The translations under genes were made by a program, and so were the position numbers. The notes under the pieces are model-generated. The model ran no database searches, was not told the DNA's origin, and worked only from the letters and a program-made list of their open reading frames with translations. This document shows positions 14,559 to 22,105 of a stretch of DNA of 32,386 nt, one piece after another. The DNA is from DAIDKA01 sp036489445 (lineage in GTDB: Bacteria; Pseudomonadota; Gammaproteobacteria; Steroidobacterales; Steroidobacteraceae). Position 1 is the stretch's first letter. Each line of letters opens with the position of its first letter. The DNA is taken from positions 1 to 32,386 of the forward strand of contig DASXFV010000015.1 in assembly GCA_036489445.1 (NCBI GenBank), given 5' to 3'.

Positions 14559-16004
14559 TCAGTGCAGCACGCGGCTGCACAAGGCGAGCAGCCAACCCGG
14601 CAACACGCCCAGCACCAACACCACCAGTCCGTTGACACCGACCGCCAGCCGCACGCCCGGCTGCCACTCCGGCAGCGGCTGCGAGGCGCCGGGCGGGTCC
14701 ATATACATGAGCCTCACGATGCGCAGGTAGTAGAACGCGCCGATTACGGAAACGACCAACGCGATGATCACCAGCCAGATATGCCCGGTGGCCCACAGCT
14801 GCTGAATGATCCATAGCTTGGCCCAGAAGCCCAAAAATGGCGGTACACCCGCCGTGGAAAACATCAACACCATCATCACCAGCGCCAGCAATGGATCGCG
14901 GCTGTACAAGCCCTTGTAGTCATCCAGGCGGTCCGCCTCGAAGCCCTTCTTGGTCATCAACAGGATGACACCGAAGGTGCCCAGCGTGACCAGCACATAC
15001 GCCAGGGTGAAGAACAGCGCGGCGGCATAACCTGCCTGGGTGCCGGTGACGAACCCCAGGATGATGAATCCGACATTGGAGATCGCCGAATACGCCAGCA
15101 TGCGCTTCAGGTTGCTCTGCACGATGGCGACGACGTTGCCCAGGACCAGCGTCAGTACCGCCAGCACCCCCAGCATCAGCGACCACTCATGCTCGGTGCC
15201 GATCAGACCATGGGTCAGGAGGCGCAGCGCCAGGGAAAAGTAGGCAATCTTCGGTGCGGTGGCAATGAACAGCGTGACGTTGGTCGGGGCGCCCTCGTAC
15301 ACATCGGGCAGCCACATATGGAATGGCACTGCGCCAAGCTTGAAGGCAACGGCCACGACGATGAAGGTCAGTCCGAGGATGGCACCGGCGCCATGGGTGG
15401 CGCCCAGCCGCATGGCCACCTCATCCAGCCCCAGGCTGCCGGTGATGCCGTAGATGATCGACATGCCATACAGCAACATGCCCGAGGCGATGGCGCCCAG
15501 GACAAAGTACTTCATGGCCGCCTCGGCCGCGATGCCGTTGTCGCGATCAAAGGCCACCATGGCGTACACGGACAGCGCCAGCAATTCCACGCCGATGTAC
15601 ACCGTCAGCAGGCTGTTGGCCGAGGCCAGCACGAATATGCCCAGCAGTGCCGTCAGCGTCAGTACGTAGTACTCACCGCGATCAGTGCCACGCTGGCTCA
15701 TGTAGCTGCGTGAATACAGGAGCCCGACGGCCACGAACAGCAGCGCCGCGAACTTCAGCACATCGGCCAGCGGGTCAGCCACATACAGACCATTGAACAG
15801 CACGACATGGCCGCCAACCTGGCCTACGCCCACCATCAGCGCGGCGGTGGCAGCCAGTGCCAGCAAGGTCAGCGTCGGGGTCAGGCCGCGACGTTTCTCG
15901 CCGGCAAATGCATCGATCAGCAGCACCGCGCAGATGGCGAATGTCAGGAAGATCTCCCCGACAGCGGGAGCAACCGAAGCCCAGGTCATTGTGGTGTCTG
16001 GCAT
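14559..16004 (-). CDS. nuoN: NADH-quinone oxidoreductase subunit N
   Basis: A 481-residue membrane-arm subunit of complex I, one of three antiporter-like proton channels (with L and M). About 14 hydrophobic helices are visible. Family marks include the YSRSYM loop, the GVELLALSVYAMVAF helix whose glutamate lies in the proton path, KLGAVPFHMWLPDVYEGAPT with the buried lysine of helix 7, and LKRMLAYSAISNVGFIILG with the conserved lysine. ATG 16004 is used; another ATG is five codons inside. It is the last gene of the nuo operon, six bases after nuoM. In many gammaproteobacteria rimP-nusA-infB follow nuoN; here the operon instead meets a convergent accessory gene. Confidence 0.97.
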   Translation of the reverse strand: MPDTTMTWASVAPAVGEIFLTFAICAVLLIDAFAGEKRRGLTPTLTLLALAATAALMVGVGQVGGHVVLFNGLYVADPLADVLKFAALLFVAVGLLYSRSYMSQRGTDRGEYYVLTLTALLGIFVLASANSLLTVYIGVELLALSVYAMVAFDRDNGIAAEAAMKYFVLGAIASGMLLYGMSIIYGITGSLGLDEVAMRLGATHGAGAILGLTFIVVAVAFKLGAVPFHMWLPDVYEGAPTNVTLFIATAPKIAYFSLALRLLTHGLIGTEHEWSLMLGVLAVLTLVLGNVVAIVQSNLKRMLAYSAISNVGFIILGFVTGTQAGYAAALFFTLAYVLVTLGTFGVILLMTKKGFEADRLDDYKGLYSRDPLLALVMMVLMFSTAGVPPFLGFWAKLWIIQQLWATGHIWLVIIALVVSVIGAFYYLRIVRLMYMDPPGASQPLPEWQPGVRLAVGVNGLVVLVLGVLPGWLLALCSRVLH

Positions 16005-16010
16005 ATCAGC

Positions 16011-17528
16011 TTAAAGCGGCAGCTTCGAATGCACGGCCTGCTGGACCAGGTGATGCACCGAAACTTCCATGATGTTGAGAAGGGGCGCCGGATACAGGCC
16101 CAGCAGCAGCACGGCCGCCGCGAGTACGCCCAGCACCAGGAATTCGCGGCCGTTCAGATCCGTGAGCTGTGCCACGTGGCTGTTGGCCACCGGTCCGAAT
16201 ATCACACGCTTGATCATCCACAGGGTGTACGCCGCCCCCAGTATCAGTGTCAGCGCCGCCAGGAAGGCGAACCAGAAGCTGGCCTTGAAGCTGGCGAGGA
16301 TGACCATGAATTCGCCGACGAAACCGGAGGTGCCCGGCAGACCGGAATTGGCCATGCCAAAGAACACCATCAGCGCTGCGAAGTACGGCATCACATTGAC
16401 GACACCGCCGTAGCTGGCGATCTCGCGGCTGTGCATGCGGTCGTAGAGCACCCCGACACACAGGAACAGCGCGCCGGAGATCAGGCCGTGGGAGACCATC
16501 TGCACGACGGCACCGTCCACCCCCAGCACCGCGCCACTCAAGCTGCCGGTGGCAGCCACCACGGCATAGATGCCGAAGGTGCCCAGAGTGACAAAGCCCA
16601 TGTGCGCGATGGAGGAATAGGCGATGAGCTTCTTCATGTCCTGCTGCACCATGGCCACGAAGCCGATATACACGACCGCGATCAGCGACAGGGTGATCAC
16701 CAGCATCACCAGCTCCCGACTGGCATCCGGTGTGATGGGCAGGCTGAAGCGCAGGAAGCCGTAACCGCCCATCTTCAGCATGATGGCCGCCAGGATGACC
16801 GAACCGCCCGTGGGCGCCTCGACGTGCGCATCCGGCAACCAGGTGTGCACCGGCCACATCGGCACCTTCACCGCAAAGGCCAGCAGGAAGGCCAGGAATA
16901 TCCAGCGCTGCTGGAGCAGTGTCAGCGGCAGCGCCTGGAACGCTGCGATCGAGTAATCGTGCGTCTGCACATACATGTAGATGAGCGCTGCCAGCATCAG
17001 CACGGAACCCAGGAACGTGTACAGGAAGAACTTGATGGTCGCGTACACGCGTCGCGGGCCGCCCCAGATGCCGATGATCAGGAACATCGGAATCAGCATC
17101 GCTTCCCAGAAAAAATAGAACAGCAGCGCATCGGTGGCCGAGAACACCCCGATCATCAGCCCTTCCATGATCAGGAAGGCCGCGTAGTACTGTGCGGGGC
17201 GCTGCTCGATCACAGTCCAGCCGGCAATGATCACCGGGATGGTCATGAATGTGGTCAGCAGCACCAGGGGGAGGGAAATGCCATCCAGCCCCAGGCCGTA
17301 AAAGGCATTCAGCGTCGGAATCCAGGACAGCTTCTCCACGAACTGCAGGCTCGCGGTGCTGGTGTCGAAGCCCGTATAGGCGAGAATCGAAATCGCGAAA
17401 GTGGCAATCGAGGCCAGCAGTGCCACCCAGCGTCCGGCACGGATGGAGCGCTCACCCAGCAGCAGCACCACCAATCCCGCAAGGATGGGCAGCCAGATCA
17501 GAACCGAAAGAAGACCAAAACCGTGCAT
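16011..17528 (-). CDS. nuoM: NADH-quinone oxidoreductase subunit M
   Basis: A 505-residue antiporter-like subunit of the complex I membrane arm, at the normal length. Seen in order: GLGLDGISLPLVLLTTFM, the FFWEAMLIPMFLIIGIWGG helix with the channel glutamate, VKVPMWPVHTWLPDAHVEAPTGGSVILA with its lysine and His/Trp loop, and KKLIAYSSIAHMGFVTLG with the conserved lysine. It transports a proton when quinone is reduced. It lies 19 bases downstream of nuoL and six bases upstream of nuoN in the same transcript. ATG 17528 begins the expected first helix (MHGFGLLSVLIWLPILAG). Nothing unusual is seen. Confidence 0.97.
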   Translation of the reverse strand: MHGFGLLSVLIWLPILAGLVVLLLGERSIRAGRWVALLASIATFAISILAYTGFDTSTASLQFVEKLSWIPTLNAFYGLGLDGISLPLVLLTTFMTIPVIIAGWTVIEQRPAQYYAAFLIMEGLMIGVFSATDALLFYFFWEAMLIPMFLIIGIWGGPRRVYATIKFFLYTFLGSVLMLAALIYMYVQTHDYSIAAFQALPLTLLQQRWIFLAFLLAFAVKVPMWPVHTWLPDAHVEAPTGGSVILAAIMLKMGGYGFLRFSLPITPDASRELVMLVITLSLIAVVYIGFVAMVQQDMKKLIAYSSIAHMGFVTLGTFGIYAVVAATGSLSGAVLGVDGAVVQMVSHGLISGALFLCVGVLYDRMHSREIASYGGVVNVMPYFAALMVFFGMANSGLPGTSGFVGEFMVILASFKASFWFAFLAALTLILGAAYTLWMIKRVIFGPVANSHVAQLTDLNGREFLVLGVLAAAVLLLGLYPAPLLNIMEVSVHHLVQQAVHSKLPL

Positions 17529-17547
17529 GTAAAGACCGCCCTTAGCC

Positions 17548-19569
17548 TTAGCGGATCAGGAACCAGCCCAGCAACAGGGCTAGTCCGATCATCATCCAGA
17601 ACGCGTAGGTATACAGATAGCCGCTCTGCACGTACCGCAGCAGCCCGCCAAACCAGCGCACGGAATGGGCAGTGCCATTCACCATGCCGCCATCGATGAG
17701 AATCTGGTCGCCGCCGCGCCACAGGCCCTTGCCCAGGCCGCGCGCCAGGGCGCACAGCACATTCTCGTTGAACCAGTCGAAGTAGAACTTGTTGACCAGC
17801 AGCGTGCGCAGGGGCGAGAGCACCTTGGCGGCGCTGCTTGCCCACTCGGGCTTCCACAGGAAAAAGACACAGGCGGTCAGCACGCCGGCGAGAGCGAGCC
17901 AGAACGCCGGTGCCTGCAGTCCCTGCAGGGCGAAGTTCAGCCACACCGGGTCGTGCAGTTCCGCTCCCACCTTGCCCATCACATCATTGGCCGGCAGCAC
18001 GAATATCGAGTGGCCAAAGTAGCCGCCGAACAGCACCGACTTCACGCACAGTGCGCCGATGACGACGGAGGGGATGGCCAGCGCCACCAGCGGTCCACGT
18101 ACCACCCAGGACGTCTCGTGGGGAACGCTGTCATGCCCGTCGTGCCCATCGTGACCGTGCTCATCATGATCGTGCGCGTCATGCCCATGCGCCAGTGTCT
18201 CGCGGAAGCGCTCCGGCCCATGGAAGGTCATGAACAGCATGCGGAAGGTGTACAGCGCCGTGATGAACACACCGCCCAGCACGCACCAGTACGCATAACC
18301 CGCGCCCCAGCGATGCGACTGGCCCACCGCCTCGATAATGGCGTCCTTGGAATAAAAGCCGGCAAAGAACGGGGTGCCGATCAGCGCGAGGGAGCCAATC
18401 CAGCTGGTGGCCGCCGTCCAGGGCATGTACTTGGCAAGCCCCCCCATCTTGCGCATGTCCTGCTCATGGTGCATGCCGATGATCACGGAGCCGGCAGCGA
18501 GGAACAGCAGCGCCTTGAAGAAGGCATGCGTCATCAGGTGGAATATGGCGCCGCCGTAGGCCGAGACCCCCAGCGCCACGGTCATATACCCCAGCTGCGA
18601 GATCGTCGAGTAGGCGATCACACGCTTGATATCGTTGGCCACGACGCCCAGCAGGCCCATGAAGAACGCAGTGGTCGCACCGATAATGAGCACCAAGGAC
18701 AGCGCCTGGTCCGACTGCTCGAATAGCGGCGACATGCGCGCCACCATGAAAATGCCTGCGGTGACCATGGTGGCCGCATGGATCAAGGCGGAGATCGGCG
18801 TCGGACCTTCCATGGAATCCGGCAGCCATACGTGCAACGGCACCTGCGCGGACTTGCCCATCGCGCCCACGAACAGGCACACGCAGATCAGCGTCATGGC
18901 GGGTACCGCGGTGCTGGAGGTCAGCGCAAAGCTCTGCGCCGCAATATGCGGCGCGGCCGCAAAAGCAGTCTGATAGTCCAGCGACCCGGTGTAGTAGACC
19001 ACCCCGGCGATGCCCAGCACGAAGCCGAAGTCCCCGACGCGGTTGACCATGAAGGCTTTGAAATTCGCGAAAACGGCCGATGGCCGGGTGTACCAGAAGC
19101 CGATCAGCAGGTAGGACACCAGACCCACCGCTTCCCAACCAAAGAACAGCTGCATGAAGTTGTTCGACATCACGAGCATCAGCATCGAGAAGGTGAACAG
19201 CGAGATGTAGCTGAAGAACCGCTGATAGCCCGGATCATCGGCCATGTAGCCGATGGTATAGATGTGCACGCACAACGAGACGAAGGTGACCACCACCATC
19301 ATCAGCGCGGAGAGGCGGTCGATCAGGAAACCGACCTGGAACGGGATGCCATCGCTGATCAGCCAGGTATAGACCGGACCGTTGAAGGTGCTCGCCCCAC
19401 CCCACACCAGATCCTTCCAGACCCACAGCGACAGCACGCAGGAGATCGCCACGCCCGCAATAGTGATCGTATGGGCACCGGCACGTCCCACCAGCTTGCC
19501 GAACAGTCCGGCAATGATGGCGCCAAGCAGCGGCAGGACGGGGATGGCCAACAGCAGATTCGGGTTCAT
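17548..19569 (-). CDS. nuoL: NADH-quinone oxidoreductase subunit L
   Basis: A 673-residue subunit at the far end of the complex I membrane arm. It has the antiporter-like helices (GWEAVGLVSYLLIGFW with the channel glutamate; KSAQVPLHVWLPDSMEGPTPISALIHAATMV; IKRVIAYSTISQLGYM) and a C-terminal extension with the long lateral helix that runs along M and N. Compared with the 613 residues of E. coli NuoL it is longer, partly from a His/Asp-rich cytoplasmic loop at about 461-480 (repeated GHD and HDHD units). ATG 19569 has GGTGAG/AAGGGG upstream, and the gene begins seven bases after nuoK. The histidine loop could bind a metal ion but has no known role. Confidence 0.97.
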   Translation of the reverse strand: MNPNLLLAIPVLPLLGAIIAGLFGKLVGRAGAHTITIAGVAISCVLSLWVWKDLVWGGASTFNGPVYTWLISDGIPFQVGFLIDRLSALMMVVVTFVSLCVHIYTIGYMADDPGYQRFFSYISLFTFSMLMLVMSNNFMQLFFGWEAVGLVSYLLIGFWYTRPSAVFANFKAFMVNRVGDFGFVLGIAGVVYYTGSLDYQTAFAAAPHIAAQSFALTSSTAVPAMTLICVCLFVGAMGKSAQVPLHVWLPDSMEGPTPISALIHAATMVTAGIFMVARMSPLFEQSDQALSLVLIIGATTAFFMGLLGVVANDIKRVIAYSTISQLGYMTVALGVSAYGGAIFHLMTHAFFKALLFLAAGSVIIGMHHEQDMRKMGGLAKYMPWTAATSWIGSLALIGTPFFAGFYSKDAIIEAVGQSHRWGAGYAYWCVLGGVFITALYTFRMLFMTFHGPERFRETLAHGHDAHDHDEHGHDGHDGHDSVPHETSWVVRGPLVALAIPSVVIGALCVKSVLFGGYFGHSIFVLPANDVMGKVGAELHDPVWLNFALQGLQAPAFWLALAGVLTACVFFLWKPEWASSAAKVLSPLRTLLVNKFYFDWFNENVLCALARGLGKGLWRGGDQILIDGGMVNGTAHSVRWFGGLLRYVQSGYLYTYAFWMMIGLALLLGWFLIR

Positions 19570-19576
19570 TGTCTGC

Positions 19577-19882
19577 TCACCCCTTGAGCGTGCTCAGGTC
19601 TTCGACATTGATACTGCGCCGCTCACGGAACAGTACCACCAGGATGGCCAGCCCGATGGCGGATTCCGCCGCCGCGACCGTCAGCACGAAAAACACGAAC
19701 ACCTGGCCGTGGATATCGCCCATGTAGCGCGAGAACGCCACAAAGTTGAAGTTCGCTGCCAACAGCAGCAGTTCCACGCACATCAGCAGCAGAATCACGT
19801 TCTTGCGATTCAGGAACACTCCGGCCACCGCGATCGCGAACAGCACGGCAGACAGGGTCAGCAATTGCCCCAGGGTGATCAT
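19577..19882 (-). CDS. nuoK: NADH-quinone oxidoreductase subunit K
   Basis: A 101-residue, three-helix membrane subunit at the proton channel next to NuoJ and NuoN. Both conserved membrane glutamates are present: E37 in MCVELLLLAAN and E73 in AAAESAIGLAI. The length is standard. The frame stays open far upstream, but the true start is ATG 19882 (MITLGQLL), which overlaps the nuoJ stop as ATGA and therefore is translationally coupled to it. The gene ends seven bases before nuoL. Confidence 0.96.
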   Translation of the reverse strand: MITLGQLLTLSAVLFAIAVAGVFLNRKNVILLLMCVELLLLAANFNFVAFSRYMGDIHGQVFVFFVLTVAAAESAIGLAILVVLFRERRSINVEDLSTLKG

Positions 19883-20481
19883 GTGCGCTTCTCCGCGTCC
19901 ATCTTCACGATGCGCACCCGGTCCTGGGCGCGGGTGGCCACCTGTTTGTCCACGTTCTGTACCTTCAGCCCCCGACGCTTGCGCATCGTCAGGGAGATGG
20001 CCGCGACAATGGCCACCAGCAGCAGCACGGCCGCCAGTTCCAGCGGATACGCATACTGGGTGTACAGGGTCTGGCCCAGTTGGGCGGTATTGCTGTAGCT
20101 GGCCGGTAGCGGCGCCGGACCCTGGGTCACATCCGGGCCGAGCGTACGCGCAACGACCACGCCGACGATCTCGAAAATCACCGCGCCGGCCGTCAGCCAT
20201 CCCAGCCACGCGAAGCGCGTGAACCCCTCGCGCAGTTCCTCCACGTTGATGTCGAGCATCATGACCACGAACAGGAACAGGACCATCACCGCACCCACAT
20301 AGACCAGTACCAGCACCACGGCCAGGAACTCCGCGCCGATCAGCAGCCAGATGGCCGCGCTGGTGACAAAGCACATGACCAGCGCCAGGGCCGCATGCAC
20401 CGGATTGCGCGAGATGATCATGCCCAGCGCTGATGCGACCAGCACCAGTGCAAAGGCGTAGAACAATATCTGAACGAGCAC
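19879..20481 (-). CDS. nuoJ: NADH-quinone oxidoreductase subunit J
   Basis: A 200-residue membrane subunit with five helices: QILFYAFALVLVASALGMII, AALALVMCFVTSAAIWLLI, EFLAVVLVLVYVGAVMVLFLFVVMMLDI (the family core with the flexible pi-bulge helix), then two more around 95-115 and 147-170. It forms part of the quinone-linked proton path. The start is GTG 20481: GGGGAGGG lies four bases upstream (20486-20493) and no ATG is suitably placed. It follows nuoI by 36 bases, the widest gap within the operon, and overlaps nuoK by four bases. The C-terminal tail (about 170-200) is basic and cytoplasmic. Confidence 0.95.
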   Translation of the reverse strand: MLVQILFYAFALVLVASALGMIISRNPVHAALALVMCFVTSAAIWLLIGAEFLAVVLVLVYVGAVMVLFLFVVMMLDINVEELREGFTRFAWLGWLTAGAVIFEIVGVVVARTLGPDVTQGPAPLPASYSNTAQLGQTLYTQYAYPLELAAVLLLVAIVAAISLTMRKRRGLKVQNVDKQVATRAQDRVRIVKMDAEKRT

Positions 20482-20517
20482 GCTGCCCTCCCCTAAAGGA
20501 TCTGTTGTCGTGCCGGC

Positions 20518-21000
20518 TTACCGGAACGGCGCGTCCGCAGCCCTGTCAGCCACGATCATCGCCTCGTAGCGCTCGCCGACCGCGAGCAGCTTGTCCTTTG
20601 ACATGATGTTCTCGCCGCGATGCTCCATGTGGTACTCGTGGATGCGGGTGAGAACGATGGCATCCACCGGGCAGGCCTCCTCGCAGAAGCCGCAGTAGAT
20701 GCACTTGAACAGGTCGATGTCGTAGCGGCTGGTACGGCGGGTGCCGTCTTCGGCGACTTCCGAATCGATGGTGATGCACACGGCCGGGCACACCGCCTCG
20801 CACAGCTTGCAGGCAATGCAGCGCTCCTCGCCATTGGGATAGCGGCGCTGGGCATGCAGGCCGCGAAAGCGCGGCGACTGCGGCGTCTTCTCTTCCGGAT
20901 AGTTGAGCGTGTACTTGGGAGAAATGAACATCCGCCAGGTCACGGACATGCCCTTCAGCAGTTCGGGAAGCAGCAGAGTCTTGAGCAATTGGCTGGCCAT
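20518..21000 (-). CDS. nuoI: NADH-quinone oxidoreductase subunit I
   Basis: A 160-residue ferredoxin-like subunit at the junction of the peripheral and membrane arms. It carries two [4Fe-4S] clusters (N6a and N6b) that pass electrons from NuoG to NuoB. The two binding motifs are complete: CIACKLCEAVCP (C61, C64, C67, C71) and CIYCGFCEEACP (C100, C103, C106, C110). The N-terminal amphipathic segment LLKTLLLPELLKGM anchors it to the membrane side. ATG 21000 (MASQLL) is chosen over the frame start at 21045 because it follows GAAGG and avoids overlapping the nuoH stop at 21012. Confidence 0.96.
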   Translation of the reverse strand: MASQLLKTLLLPELLKGMSVTWRMFISPKYTLNYPEEKTPQSPRFRGLHAQRRYPNGEERCIACKLCEAVCPAVCITIDSEVAEDGTRRTSRYDIDLFKCIYCGFCEEACPVDAIVLTRIHEYHMEHRGENIMSKDKLLAVGERYEAMIVADRAADAPFR

Positions 21001-21011
21001 GGTTTGCGCCT

Positions 21012-22085
21012 TCAAGTCGTGTGCCAGGGACCGATATGAGCCCACGACATGAGCCCTTCGACGAAAATCCAGACAATGGTTATCGGAATCAGCACCTTCC
21101 AGCCCAGGCGCATGATCTGGTCATACCGGTAGCGTGGAAAGGTGGCGCGGAACCACAGGAACAGGAACAGGAACCCGAAGGCCTTGAGCGCCAGCCAGCC
21201 GAAACTCGAGGTGGCCAGGATGGTATCGCCCAGCAGCGGCCACCCATCAAAAGGACTCAGCCAGCCGCCCAGGAAGAACACCGCCGTCAGGAAGGAGATC
21301 AGCAGCATGTTGGCGTATTCGGCCAGGAAGAACAGCGCGAAGGCCATGCCGGAGTATTCGACGTGGAAGCCGGCGACGATTTCCGATTCGCCCTCCGCCA
21401 CATCAAACGGCGCGCGATTGGTTTCAGCGACCCCGGAGATAAAGTAGACGATGAACAGCGGGAACAGCCAGGTCCAGTTCCAGGTGAACAGGCCCCCTTG
21501 CTGATGCCGCACGATGTCGCCCAGATTCAAGGTGCCGGAGGCCATGATCACCCCGACCAGCGCAAAGCCCATGGCGATCTCATAGGCGACGATCTGCGCG
21601 GCCGAACGCATGGCCCCCAGGAAGGCGTACTTGGAGTTGGACGCCCAGCCGGCCAGGATCACCCCATACACGCCGGCCGAGGTCAGCGCCAGCAGAAACA
21701 GCAGGCCGGCATTCACATTGGCGATGGCCAGATCCGGCGACAGCGGCATCACCGACCAGGCGACGAAGGCTGTGACCAGCGTGATCACCGGCGCCAGGGT
21801 GTACAGGAACTTGTTGGCCTTGGTCGGGATGATCACTTCCTTGGTGATCAGCTTGACGACATCAGCGAACGGCTGGCCCAGACCGGGGAACATTCCCAGG
21901 ATCGTGACGCGATTGGGGCCGCGGCGCAGCTGCATCCAGCCAATGACCTTGCGTTCCCACAGCGTCGTCAAGGCCACGCACAGAATCAGCACGATGGTGA
22001 CCGCCAGGATCCACAACGTGGAGATCGTCGTGGACCGAACGATCGGCGGCAGTGCGGCCCAGTGAGTTGTCAGAGAATTCAGCAC
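21012..22085 (-). CDS. nuoH: NADH-quinone oxidoreductase subunit H
   Basis: A 357-residue membrane subunit that forms most of the quinone chamber with NuoB and NuoD. Family marks are TLWERKVIGWMQLRRGPNRV, FADVVKLITKE, the charged loop ETNRAPFDVAEGESEIVAGFHVEYSGM facing the quinone, and RYRYDQIMRLGWKVLIP at the end. The start is GTG 22085 (read M-L-N-S-L-T), with GAAGG seven bases upstream. The longer open frame to 22247 runs back inside nuoG and is rejected. The spacing to nuoG is 20 bases and to nuoI 11 bases. Confidence 0.95.
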   Translation of the reverse strand: MLNSLTTHWAALPPIVRSTTISTLWILAVTIVLILCVALTTLWERKVIGWMQLRRGPNRVTILGMFPGLGQPFADVVKLITKEVIIPTKANKFLYTLAPVITLVTAFVAWSVMPLSPDLAIANVNAGLLFLLALTSAGVYGVILAGWASNSKYAFLGAMRSAAQIVAYEIAMGFALVGVIMASGTLNLGDIVRHQQGGLFTWNWTWLFPLFIVYFISGVAETNRAPFDVAEGESEIVAGFHVEYSGMAFALFFLAEYANMLLISFLTAVFFLGGWLSPFDGWPLLGDTILATSSFGWLALKAFGFLFLFLWFRATFPRYRYDQIMRLGWKVLIPITIVWIFVEGLMSWAHIGPWHTT

Positions 22086-22105
22086 AGTCGCGCCTTCGGT
22101 TGGGT

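Noticed and set aside
15807..17699. 630-residue plus-strand open frame opposite nuoN/nuoM
   Set aside because: Antisense to conserved membrane subunits, extremely rich in His, Gln, Arg and Glu, with no domain pattern or ribosome site.
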